Source: Lachnospiraceae bacterium
GTDB lineage: Bacteria; Bacillota; Clostridia; Lachnospirales; Lachnospiraceae
Assembly (NCBI GenBank): GCA_910575105.1
Contig: CAJTDK010000002.1
Span: 271,988-335,987 of the forward strand
DNA: 64,000 bases
Direction: 5' to 3'
Numbering within the stretch: the stretch's first letter is position 1; every line of letters starts with the position of its first letter. Both the position numbers and the translations under genes were made by a program. Shown piece by piece: positions 16,572 through 23,645 of the stretch. Under the pieces are notes generated by a model. It had not been told where the DNA came from. It searched no databases and saw nothing but the letters and a program-made list of their open reading frames with translations.

Positions 16572-17339
16572 ATGAATTATGTAGGGATTGATATCGGTTC
16601 TACGGCATCGAAGGTGGCGGTGACCGGGGAAAAGGAGCTGAAGTTCGTACTTCCGACCGGATGGAGCAGCAAGGAGACTACGATGCTCATAAAGGAAAAG
16701 CTCCTTGAGGACGGGGTGGACGTGGGAGACGCTGAGACAAAGGTGGCGGCAACCGGGTACGGCAGGATCGCCGTGGATTTTGCAGATTATGTCATTACAG
16801 AGATTACCTGCCATGCGAGAGGCGGCAGGGAGATGGCCGGGGACGAGTGTACCATCATCGACGTGGGCGGGCAGGATACGAAGGTGATCCTTGTATCCGA
16901 AGGCATGGTCCAGGATTTCCTGATGAATGATAAATGCTCGGCCGGGACCGGGAAATTTCTGGAGATCATGGCGAACCGCCTGGGCGTAAGCCTTCAGGAG
17001 CTTTTTGATATGGCGGCTGCGGGGACGGTACTGCCCATCAGCTCGCTGTGCACCGTGTTTGCTGAATCCGAGGTCATCAATTATATCGGGGAAGGGAAAA
17101 ACCGGGAGGATATCGCCGCGGGCGTGGTGGACTCGGTGGCGGCGAAGGTGGCGCAGTTAAGCCAGAGGAAGAATCTGTCAGAGAAGGTGATCCTCACCGG
17201 GGGCTTAAGCCACAGCAGATATTTCACAGGGATACTCTCCGCAAAAGTCGGGAAGACAGTGGAACCGACAGCGGACGGAAGATATGCAGGAGCGCTGGGA
17301 GCGGCGCTTTTGGCCAGGGAGAAATCGGCTCGCAGATAG
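16572..17339 (+). CDS. ATP-dependent activator (BadF/HgdC type; DCCP reductase-like)
   Basis: A 255-residue ASKHA-fold ATPase that uses ATP hydrolysis to inject electrons into a dehydratase or double-cubane partner. Nucleotide motifs are GIDIGSTASKV and DVGGQDTKV. Cys122 (NDKCSAGTGKFLE) and Cys160 (SSLCTVFAESE) match the two cysteines per monomer that hold the [4Fe-4S] cluster between subunits of the homodimer. ATG at 16572 is chosen because it gives the canonical N terminus; an in-frame GTG at 16551 is the alternative. It is the third gene of the DCCP-like/DUF3343 cluster. Confidence 0.92.
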   Translation: MNYVGIDIGSTASKVAVTGEKELKFVLPTGWSSKETTMLIKEKLLEDGVDVGDAETKVAATGYGRIAVDFADYVITEITCHARGGREMAGDECTIIDVGGQDTKVILVSEGMVQDFLMNDKCSAGTGKFLEIMANRLGVSLQELFDMAAAGTVLPISSLCTVFAESEVINYIGEGKNREDIAAGVVDSVAAKVAQLSQRKNLSEKVILTGGLSHSRYFTGILSAKVGKTVEPTADGRYAGALGAALLAREKSARR

Positions 17340-17343
17340 AACC

Positions 17344-17372
17344 GGACAGCAGGATGCATGAGTCTGCTGTCC
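17344..17372 (+). terminator. Hairpin after the activator gene
   Basis: A perfect 9-bp inverted repeat GGACAGCAG / CTGCTGTCC with an 11-nt loop begins 5 bp after the activator stop. No T-run follows, so it may be a weak or Rho-dependent terminator, or an RNA-stabilising hairpin, between the activator and lysR. Confidence 0.4.
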
Positions 17373-17413
17373 ACGCTGCAGCCAGTTATAAGGGCTATGC
17401 CCGGAGGATTGAT

Positions 17414-18316
17414 ATGACATTACAGCAGTTAAGATACATGATAACCGTAGCGGAAAAGGGTTCGATCACGGAGGCTGCCAGAGAGCTTTTTCTCTCACAG
17501 CCCAGCCTTTCCGGGGCGATCAAAGAAGTGGAGAAGGAAGCAGGGATCACGATCTTTAACCGCTGCCGGTCCGGGGCCGCGCTGACGACGGAGGGAATGG
17601 AGTTTTTAGGATATGCGAGGCAGGTGGTGCAGCAGATGGAGCTTCTAACAGCCCGTTACATAGACAACCGGCCGGAAAAGCAGAGGTTTTGCGTCTCTAC
17701 GCAGCACTATACCTTTGCCGCCAATGCCTTTGTGGAGCTGGTGCAGCAGTTCGGGCAGGAAAGGTATGAATTTATTCTCAATGAGACCCAGACCTATCAG
17801 ATCATTATGGATGTCAGGAACCGTTTCAGTGATCTGGGGATCCTTTATCTTAGCAAGTCCAATGAAAGTGTGCTGATGAAGGTTTTTGAAGAATACGGCC
17901 TGGATTTTTATGAGCTGTTCACCGCGGCTCCTCATGTGTTCTTACGGAGAGGCCATCCGCTGGCAGGGAGGGAGAAGGTCTGTCTGGCAGATCTGAAGCC
18001 TTATCCGCGTCTGAGCTTTGTACAGGGAGCTTATGAATCTTCTAACTTTGCGGAGGAGCTGTTCAGCAGTGAGGCCGCCGAGAAGAGCATCAGGATCAGT
18101 GACCGCGCCGCGATCGTAAATTTTATGATCGGGCTTGACGGTTATACCGTCTCAAGCGGTATTTTTCCAAGATATCTTCATGGGGATTCGATCATTTCCA
18201 TCCCTCTGGACGGGGATGAGATCATGCGGATCGGTTATATCCTGAATAAAGACAGAGAGCTGTCCGGGCTGGGAGAAATCTATGTAAAGGCCCTGAAACA
18301 GTACGAGAAGGAGTGA
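17414..18316 (+). CDS. LysR-family transcriptional regulator
   Basis: A 300-residue LysR-type regulator. The N-terminal winged helix-turn-helix is clear (LQQLRYMITVAEKGSITEAA, LFLSQPSLSGAIKEVE, FNRCRSGAALTTEG), followed by the substrate-binding domain. The ATG at 17414 follows CGGAGG; upstream in-frame codons are unconserved. It lies 74 bp after the activator gene and 94 bp before the LysE gene. ATAG-N7-CTAT palindromes at 14772 and 18320 are its candidate binding sites. Effector unknown. Confidence 0.93.
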   Translation: MTLQQLRYMITVAEKGSITEAARELFLSQPSLSGAIKEVEKEAGITIFNRCRSGAALTTEGMEFLGYARQVVQQMELLTARYIDNRPEKQRFCVSTQHYTFAANAFVELVQQFGQERYEFILNETQTYQIIMDVRNRFSDLGILYLSKSNESVLMKVFEEYGLDFYELFTAAPHVFLRRGHPLAGREKVCLADLKPYPRLSFVQGAYESSNFAEELFSSEAAEKSIRISDRAAIVNFMIGLDGYTVSSGIFPRYLHGDSIISIPLDGDEIMRIGYILNKDRELSGLGEIYVKALKQYEKE

Positions 18317-18319
18317 GAC

Positions 18320-18334
18320 ATAGGCTCAGCCTAT
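18320..18334. promoter_or_regulatory. ATAG-N7-CTAT palindrome upstream of lysE, candidate LysR box
   Basis: ATAG-GCTCAGC-CTAT is perfectly symmetric. A second partly overlapping palindrome (TATGCT-TT-AGCATA) follows at 18332-18345. A TATAAT at 18382-18387 would put the transcription start near 18394, so the box centre is near -67, the usual position of a LysR recognition site. It matches the arrangement at 14772. Confidence 0.55.
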
Positions 18335-18381
18335 GCTTTAGCATAAGTGATCAGTATTATCTGTCACATGGCATTCTGCTG

Positions 18382-18387
18382 TATAAT
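18382..18387 (+). promoter_or_regulatory. Predicted -10 element for the LysE-type gene
   Basis: A consensus TATAAT 23 bp before the start codon, with no good -35 (closest CTGTCA at 18361 with 15-bp spacing). A weak -35 fits an activator-dependent promoter. Confidence 0.5.
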
Positions 18388-18410
18388 TACAGGCGGAAGG
18401 AGGCGATATC

Positions 18411-18995
18411 ATGCCGGGCTATGTGATAGGTAATTTTTTTGTTTACGCCCTGATTAATGCGTTTACACCGGGGCCGGGGAATATCCTGGCGCTGAATACG
18501 GTGACGAACTACGGCTGGAAGAAGGGGGCACCCCTGTTTTTGGGGATTTTCTCCGGGTATTATGTTGTGCAGATAGTCTGTGCGCTGTTTGTGTATGGGG
18601 TGAGCACGCTGCTGCCGGATGTGCTGGGAGTGATGAAATATGTAGGGGCTGCTTACATCCTCTGGCTGGCAGCCCATATTGCCGTTAGCCGTCCCGAAGG
18701 AGAGACCGGGGAGAGATCCGCATCTTTTTGGAAAGGGTTCATGCTGCAGTTTGTGAATGTGAAGATCTATCTGTTCGGGATTACGGCGCTGACCGGATAT
18801 GTGACGAATTACAGTACGGCTCTGCCGGTGCTGGTTCTCTTCGAGCTTGTGATCGCTACGGTCGGGACGGTGGCTACGTCGGCATGGATCGGCGCGGGGC
18901 TTGCGATCCAGAAGATCTATCTGCGGTATTACCGTCTGATTAACATTGCACTGGCCGCCACTTTGCTGGAATGCGTGTACAGCATATTGAAATAA
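18411..18995 (+). CDS. LysE/RhtB-family exporter
   Basis: A 194-residue membrane protein with the LysE signature FTPGPGNILALNT near the N terminus and about five to six hydrophobic spans (for example PLFLGIFSGYYVVQIVCALF and YVGAAYILWLAAHI). Family members export amino acids or related metabolites such as cysteine, O-acetylserine, lysine or homoserine. GGAAGGAGG precedes the ATG. Position just after lysR with a matching palindrome suggests LysR control; the substrate cannot be read from the sequence. Confidence 0.9.
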   Translation: MPGYVIGNFFVYALINAFTPGPGNILALNTVTNYGWKKGAPLFLGIFSGYYVVQIVCALFVYGVSTLLPDVLGVMKYVGAAYILWLAAHIAVSRPEGETGERSASFWKGFMLQFVNVKIYLFGITALTGYVTNYSTALPVLVLFELVIATVGTVATSAWIGAGLAIQKIYLRYYRLINIALAATLLECVYSILK

Positions 18996-19139
18996 ATAGA
19001 TTGCCGGTAACGGCATGAACAGCGTAAAGAGGAGATGTCGATACTGTTCATGGGTCAGGAATGTGCACTGGCTGCGTATTCCGTAAGAACAGGATACAGG
19101 AGATGTTCATGAGAGATAAGACAAAATGCCGGCAGGAGA

Positions 19140-19168
19140 TTGAGAAAACGGCCATGGTATGATAGAAT
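19140..19168 (+). promoter_or_regulatory. Predicted promoter for the flavodoxin-family gene
   Basis: TTGAGA (19140-19145), a 17-bp spacer, then TAGAAT (19163-19168), 23 bp before the start codon at 19192. The TAGGAGGT ribosome binding site follows. The 196 bp upstream back to the LysE stop hold no other recognised element. Confidence 0.5.
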
Positions 19169-19191
19169 AACCTGCATAGGAGGTGTATAGA

Positions 19192-19809
19192 ATGAAAGTA
19201 TTAATGGTCAATGGAAGTCCCCGGCCGGAGGGGAATACATATGCTGCTTTGCAGGAGATGGAGAAGATTTTCAGAGAGGAAGGAATCGAGACGGAGATCC
19301 TTAATATAGGAAGCAAGGATATCCGGGGATGTATTGCCTGCGGTTCCTGCGCGAAGAATGGGAAATGTGTATTTGACGATATGGTAAATGAGGCTGCGCC
19401 TAAGTTTGCAGAGTGCGACGGGCTTGTGGTAGGCAGCCCGGTGTATTATGCGTCGGCTAATGCTACGCTGATCGCGTTTCTTGACCGATTGTTTTACAGT
19501 ACAGGCTTTGACAAGACCATGAAGGTCGGGGCAAGTGTCGTGGCGGCCAGAAGAGGCGGCCTGTCAGCTACTTTTGACGAGCTGAACAAGTATTTTACCA
19601 TATCTGGTATGCCGGTGGCTTCAAGTCAGTACTGGAACAGTATCCATGGCAGGACTCCGGGTGAGGCGAAGGAAGATGGGGAAGGCTTGCAGACTATGCG
19701 TGTTCTGGCAAGAAATATGGCGTTTCTCATGAAGAGTATCGCTCTCGGCAAAGAAAAATATGGTCTACCTAAAAAGGAAGAGAGGGTGTCGACACATTTC
19801 ATCCGGTAG
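19192..19809 (+). CDS. Flavodoxin-family NAD(P)H-dependent (iron-sulfur?) flavoprotein
   Basis: A 205-residue WrbA/FMN-reductase-type protein. VLMVNGSPRPEGNTYAAL is the FMN phosphate-binding loop; VVGSPVYYASANATLIAFLDR is the second flavin contact. The cluster CIACGSCAKNGKCVFDD (Cys-x2-Cys-x5-Cys spacing) resembles the compact cysteine motif of archaeal/clostridial iron-sulfur flavoproteins, so it may bind a [4Fe-4S] cluster or have a structural role. The ATG at 19192 follows TAGGAGGT. It could be an electron carrier or quinone/nitro reductase; partner unknown. Confidence 0.87.
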   Translation: MKVLMVNGSPRPEGNTYAALQEMEKIFREEGIETEILNIGSKDIRGCIACGSCAKNGKCVFDDMVNEAAPKFAECDGLVVGSPVYYASANATLIAFLDRLFYSTGFDKTMKVGASVVAARRGGLSATFDELNKYFTISGMPVASSQYWNSIHGRTPGEAKEDGEGLQTMRVLARNMAFLMKSIALGKEKYGLPKKEERVSTHFIR

Positions 19810-19924
19810 CATGTATGTAAAGAACGTGTTTTCGCGCAGGTTCGGTGCATGTAAGTTGTTTTTCTGTGTGTTTAGGGAAGGTATGCGGTTGGAACTGCAA
19901 TAGTATGGAATTGGGGGAAATGGT

Positions 19925-20698
19925 ATGAGGAAGAGAGGAGAGGGGGCTTGCCTTATTTGTGGCAGGCCTATTGTATATAGTGAGAAGGCCAGACAGATGG
20001 AATGCGTCATGTGCCGCCGGCAGTTTGAGAGCCATGCAGGGTGTGAGGACGGGCATTATGTGTGCGATGAGTGCCACGGGGCAAAGGGAATACAGATTAT
20101 TTTGGAGGGGTGCAAAAGCTGCACCTCTAAAAATCCTGTGGAGATCATGCAGAGGCTGATGGAGGATCCCTATATCTATATGCATGGGCCGGAGCATCAT
20201 GTGATGGTGGGCGCGGCGCTGCTTACGGCGTATTATAATAGCGGGGGTTTTGCCGCGGAAGGGGCGGCAGGAACTAGGACGAACGCAGATCAAAGCGACA
20301 TGCGCTCACAGCGGGAAACATTTGAAAATGCGCTGGAGGAGATGAAGTCGCGGGGCGGTGAATATCCGGGAGGCTCCTGCGGGCTGTGGGGATGCTGCGG
20401 TGCGGCAGTGAGCGCGGGGATGTTTATGAGCATTGTCACGAAGGCGACTCCGCTTACGGGAAAGTCCTGGGGGCTTTCCAACCGGATGACTGCCGAGGCG
20501 CTGCGCGCGATCGGGGAGCTTGGCGGGCCGAGATGCTGTAAGAGGAATTCCTTCACGGCGGCAGCGGCGGCGGTGAAGTTCACAGAGGAGAATCTGGGAG
20601 TGCGGATGGAACGTAAGGAGGAGATCAGGTGTGAATTCTCGGGGGAGAATAGAGAATGCCTGAGACGGAGGTGTCCGTATTATGGCGGGTGTGATTAA
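19925..20698 (+). CDS. Cysteine-rich DUF5714-type protein
   Basis: A 257-residue protein with many cysteines. Residues about 9-57 form paired CxxC knuckles (CLICGRP, CVMCRR, CDECHG, CKSCTS), like zinc ribbons. The middle part has a glycine- and cysteine-rich GGSCGLWGCCGAA segment, then PRCCKRNS, and the end has CEFSGENRECLRRRCPYYGGC. This layout matches my recollection of DUF5714, found in Clostridia and methanogens and sometimes fused to methyltransferases. No enzymatic motif is recognised; metal or Fe-S binding is an inference. It converges with the HTH gene on the other strand. Confidence 0.75.
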   Translation: MRKRGEGACLICGRPIVYSEKARQMECVMCRRQFESHAGCEDGHYVCDECHGAKGIQIILEGCKSCTSKNPVEIMQRLMEDPYIYMHGPEHHVMVGAALLTAYYNSGGFAAEGAAGTRTNADQSDMRSQRETFENALEEMKSRGGEYPGGSCGLWGCCGAAVSAGMFMSIVTKATPLTGKSWGLSNRMTAEALRAIGELGGPRCCKRNSFTAAAAAVKFTEENLGVRMERKEEIRCEFSGENRECLRRRCPYYGGCD

Positions 20699-20754
20699 TA
20701 CAGTTGGACACTATCCTGGCAGAGAGATGTCTGCGCTTTGAAAGAAGCGGACTT

Positions 20755-21186
20755 TTAGAGAGGCTCTTTCCCGTTTTTGTCGAGAAGAAGATTGGCGTCA
20801 GCGACAGTCATTTTTTTGTTAATACAGAAAATGAGCACACTGTCCCGGGGGTTTTTTGCATACAGAATACTTTCTTTGGCCAAAGTAAGGGCGCGCTGTA
20901 CATCCTCTAAGGGCAGGGAAAGGGCAAGGCAGAGGGCGATCACCCGGTCGCGTCCGGGATTTCTCGTTCCATTTAAGATCTGATAACCGTAGTTGCGCTG
21001 TATCTGGGCCTTTGTGATCAACTGTGCCGGCGTCAGGCCGGAATGATTCAGACAATGATTCAGATATTGCGGAAATGACGGGACAGGGCAGCGGTCCATG
21101 AGTTCCTGGGTATATTTTTCAAGCTCAGCAGCAGTGGACAGCGTTTTTAACTGTCTTGACAGTTCGTCGGTTGTCGGTATGTTCAT
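20755..21186 (-). CDS. XRE-like HTH protein divergent from a protein kinase
   Basis: A 143-residue protein with a central helix-turn-helix (FPQYLNHCLNHSGLTPAQLI, YGYQILNGTRNPGRDRVIAL), an atypical Cro/CI-like domain, plus a short N-terminal helical region and a C-terminal tail of about 35 residues. The start ATG (minus strand, 21186) follows AGGAGG. It is transcribed away from the kinase gene, sharing a 66-bp promoter region, so it is probably the kinase's regulator or phosphorylation target. No further function can be assigned. Confidence 0.82.
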   Translation of the reverse strand: MNIPTTDELSRQLKTLSTAAELEKYTQELMDRCPVPSFPQYLNHCLNHSGLTPAQLITKAQIQRNYGYQILNGTRNPGRDRVIALCLALSLPLEDVQRALTLAKESILYAKNPRDSVLIFCINKKMTVADANLLLDKNGKEPL

Positions 21187-21252
21187 GGGAATGTCCTCCT
21201 GTGATTTTTTATTTAATCATAGTATTTTACAGAAGGAAAAGCAAGAGATAAG

Positions 21253-22353
21253 ATGAAGATAGAAGAAGAGTACCGCCTGTCACAGTATCAGGACCTTGGG
21301 ATACTAAATGACAGAAAGGATATCCGTCTAAAGCGTCACAAAATATATGGCTATATATGTGTAGAAAAGCATGTGTCTGCAGAAGTTTCTCCGATTTATG
21401 ATTTCGTGAAGAAAAACCCTTCGCCGTATTTTCCCGTTATCTACGAATGTGTCAAAGACGGAGCTATGCTGATCGTCATAGAGGAATATATCGAGGGCAG
21501 GAATATTGAGGAAATGCTGCGGGAGAAACCATTTGGAGAGGAAAAGAGCGTGGAAGTTATTCTGGAAATCTGCCGGGCGCTTAATATCCTCCATCATGCG
21601 AAGCCGCAGATCGTATACAGAGATCTGACTACAGAAAACGTGATGATAAGCAATTCGGGCCAGGTAAAGATCATTGATTTTAATATAGCGAGAGAAGTAA
21701 AGCGGGGGCAAAGAAGAGACACGCAGATTTTGGGGACGCAGGAGTTCGCGGCGCCAGAGCAGCAGGGACATGCTCAGACTGATGGGCGGACAGATATATA
21801 CTCGGCAGGTGTTTTGCTGAATTATATGGTTCTTCGGAAATTTCCCTATCAGGATACACTGCGGGGCAGGCTTTCTCCGGTGATCGAGAAACGCATGAAG
21901 CTGGATCCTAAGGACAGATACCAGACGGCAGAGGAGCTGGAGGCGCACCTTAAGGAGCTTTATCCTCAGTATGACGAGGGTGCAGCAAAAGATGACTGGC
22001 GGAAGAAGGCAAAGAGGCTGATACCGCCGGGATTTAGAAGCAGGACGCCGTGGAAGATGATCGCAGCAGTGCTGGGGTATTTTGTGATCGCCTATGGTTG
22101 TTTTACTATAGAGGTTACAAAAGAAGGAAAAGTTATCGGGGGAATCGGGATGGTTGCAGAACAGATGATTATCTGGATTTCGCAGATGATGTTTGTAGCG
22201 CTTGCATGGGATTATTGCGGATGTCAGAGATATTTTCCTGTGCTGAGACAAAGAAACTGGTTAGTGCGGATTATCGTGTATGCAGTGATGGAGTTTCTGC
22301 TGCTGTTTGCCGCGGCATTCCTTTGTGTCATAAAAGATATGCTGCTTGTGTAA
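21253..22353 (+). CDS. Membrane-anchored serine/threonine protein kinase
   Basis: A 366-residue Hanks-type kinase. The catalytic loop is YRDLTTENV (Asp124, Asn129) rather than HRDLKPEN, the metal loop is DFN (Asp142) rather than DFG, and the activation segment ends GTQEFAAPEQ. Lys39 in CVEKH is the candidate ATP lysine, but no glycine-rich loop is evident. After the kinase domain (to about residue 245) come hydrophobic segments near residues 273-290, 298-318 and 338-362, so it is a membrane protein with a cytosolic kinase domain. No PASTA domains. No strong ribosome binding site before the ATG. Divergent from the HTH gene. Confidence 0.85.
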   Translation: MKIEEEYRLSQYQDLGILNDRKDIRLKRHKIYGYICVEKHVSAEVSPIYDFVKKNPSPYFPVIYECVKDGAMLIVIEEYIEGRNIEEMLREKPFGEEKSVEVILEICRALNILHHAKPQIVYRDLTTENVMISNSGQVKIIDFNIAREVKRGQRRDTQILGTQEFAAPEQQGHAQTDGRTDIYSAGVLLNYMVLRKFPYQDTLRGRLSPVIEKRMKLDPKDRYQTAEELEAHLKELYPQYDEGAAKDDWRKKAKRLIPPGFRSRTPWKMIAAVLGYFVIAYGCFTIEVTKEGKVIGGIGMVAEQMIIWISQMMFVALAWDYCGCQRYFPVLRQRNWLVRIIVYAVMEFLLLFAAAFLCVIKDMLLV

Positions 22354-22399
22354 ATGTATGCTGGCAGCATACCAAAAATTGAAGAAAAAAAGGTATAGT

Positions 22400-22428
22400 A
22401 AAGAAACATAGGCGGCCTATGTTTCTTT
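22400..22428. terminator. Bidirectional terminator between the kinase and RHH genes
   Basis: A perfect 13-bp stem, AAAGAAACATAGG / CCTATGTTTCTTT, with a 3-nt loop. An A-run on one side and T-run on the other suit both strands. The RHH stop codon lies inside the stem. A smaller perfect palindrome (GTATGCTG-G-CAGCATAC, 22356-22372) lies between it and the kinase stop. Confidence 0.7.
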
Positions 22429-22575
22429 ATTTATGTCCGGATCTTTAAGGTGTTCTTTCAAAATCATATTGATATATTGGGAAAAGGAGCGGTCGTCCTG
22501 CTCGGCAAGCTGTTTGATTTTTTCAATAATGTCAGAATCAAGGGTGATGCTGACTTTGCTTTTCAGTGGTTTCAT
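22417..22575 (-). CDS. Small ribbon-helix-helix (CopG/MetJ-Arc type) protein
   Basis: A 52-residue RHH protein: the beta strand SKVSITLDSDI is followed by helix IIEKIKQLAEQDDRSFSQYI and a second helix NMILKEHLKD. Such proteins bind DNA as dimers and are often antitoxins or small repressors. The ATG at 22575 follows GAGGT by 7 bp; a longer frame to 22647 lacks a ribosome binding site. No adjacent toxin gene is seen, so it is a solitary regulator or an orphan antitoxin. Confidence 0.78.
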   Translation of the reverse strand: MKPLKSKVSITLDSDIIEKIKQLAEQDDRSFSQYINMILKEHLKDPDINKET

Positions 22576-22721
22576 GGGTTTACCTCGTATGCTGGGAAAA
22601 TTTATGAAAAATGACAGTCTGCATTCACTTCGTAAGCCACATCCCAAGGCTTTTAGGGTGAATGGAAGGAACTGTGTAAAAACATAATCAATTCTCTATG
22701 AATTACTATATACGATAGAAG

Positions 22722-22750
22722 TTGACATATACCATTAAATAGGATAAAGT
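22722..22750 (+). promoter_or_regulatory. Predicted promoter for the zinc-ribbon gene
   Basis: TTGACA (22722-22727), 17-bp spacer, TAAAGT (22745-22750). An alternative -10, TATAAT, lies at 22763-22768. The stretch GGATAAAGTAAGATAAAGTA is locally repetitive. It drives the AT-rich gene starting at 22798. Confidence 0.55.
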
Positions 22751-22797
22751 AAGATAAAGTAGTATAATTTATTGGAAAGAGAGCGGAGGATAAAAAG

Positions 22798-23598
22798 ATG
22801 GCGTTTGTAAAATGTACGAAATGTGGAACAAAGATAAATAATGTAACAAGCGGAGTCATAAAGTGTCCAAGCTGCGGGCATACGATGAAGCTTGCGGCTT
22901 CTGGCAGTAATCCACAGTCGAATTCTCAAGGTCAGACGAAAGCACAACAGAAACCGACAAAAAAGTGCAAGCACTGTAAAAGTGATATGCCTGTTGATGC
23001 AAAAGTATGCCCGCAATGCCGGAAAAAACAGGGAGGCGGGTGTTTGAAGCCGGTATTAGTTTGTTTTGCGGTGTGTATTGGCTTGGGAGTGCTGGCGGGT
23101 GTGTTTTCGGATAGTCCAAAGAAGGTTGAGACACCAAGTGACATTACAGAACAAGTAGCTAACGGAGAAGAGGATGTTACTAAAGGTAAAACAGACAGTG
23201 AAAAAGCTACATTTTCAATTGGAGAAACTGCAGAAATGAATGATGTACAGGTAACTATGATTGATTATTCTGAAAGTAATGGTTCAGAATGGAATGAACC
23301 GATAGAAGGGAAAGTGTATGTTTTAGTGGAGTTTGAGATACAAAACAATTCAGATTCTGAGTTAGCTGTAAGTAGTGCGCTAAGTTTTGAGGCATATGCA
23401 GATGATTATGCTGCTAATGCTTCTCTTGGAGCATTGATGGAGAATAAAGAAACTCAGCTTGACGGTTCTATTGCATCAGGAAAGAAAATGCGTGGATGGG
23501 TTGGGTATGAAGTGCCGGTTGAGTGGAAGACATTAGAGATTCATTTCACGGATAATGTATGGAGCAGTGATAAGTTTAAATTTGAAATAGAAAAATAG
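22798..23598 (+). CDS. Double zinc-ribbon membrane protein with DUF4352-like domain
   Basis: A 266-residue protein. Residues 1-30 form a zinc ribbon (KCTKCGTKI, KCPSCGHT); residues about 58-78 form a second (CKHCKSDM, CPQCRKK). A hydrophobic stretch CLKPVLVCFAVCIGLGVLAGVF anchors it to the membrane, followed by an acidic linker. Residues about 138-266 resemble DUF4352-type immunoglobulin-like domains (GETAEMNDVQVTMIDY, VYVLVEFEIQNNSDSEL). The zinc ribbons would be cytosolic and the last domain outside. GGAGG lies 6-10 bp upstream. Function unknown. Codon use is AT-richer than the flanking genes. Confidence 0.8.
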   Translation: MAFVKCTKCGTKINNVTSGVIKCPSCGHTMKLAASGSNPQSNSQGQTKAQQKPTKKCKHCKSDMPVDAKVCPQCRKKQGGGCLKPVLVCFAVCIGLGVLAGVFSDSPKKVETPSDITEQVANGEEDVTKGKTDSEKATFSIGETAEMNDVQVTMIDYSESNGSEWNEPIEGKVYVLVEFEIQNNSDSELAVSSALSFEAYADDYAANASLGALMENKETQLDGSIASGKKMRGWVGYEVPVEWKTLEIHFTDNVWSSDKFKFEIEK

Positions 23599-23645
23599 GG
23601 CTGAGGTTATGAAAGACTATTAGAAATATTGGGGGGAAAAGAAAT

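Noticed and set aside
22356-22372. Perfect palindrome GTATGCTG-G-CAGCATAC as a kinase terminator
   Set aside because: Followed by an A-rich, not T-rich, stretch on the plus strand; the 13-bp stem at 22400 is the better terminator.
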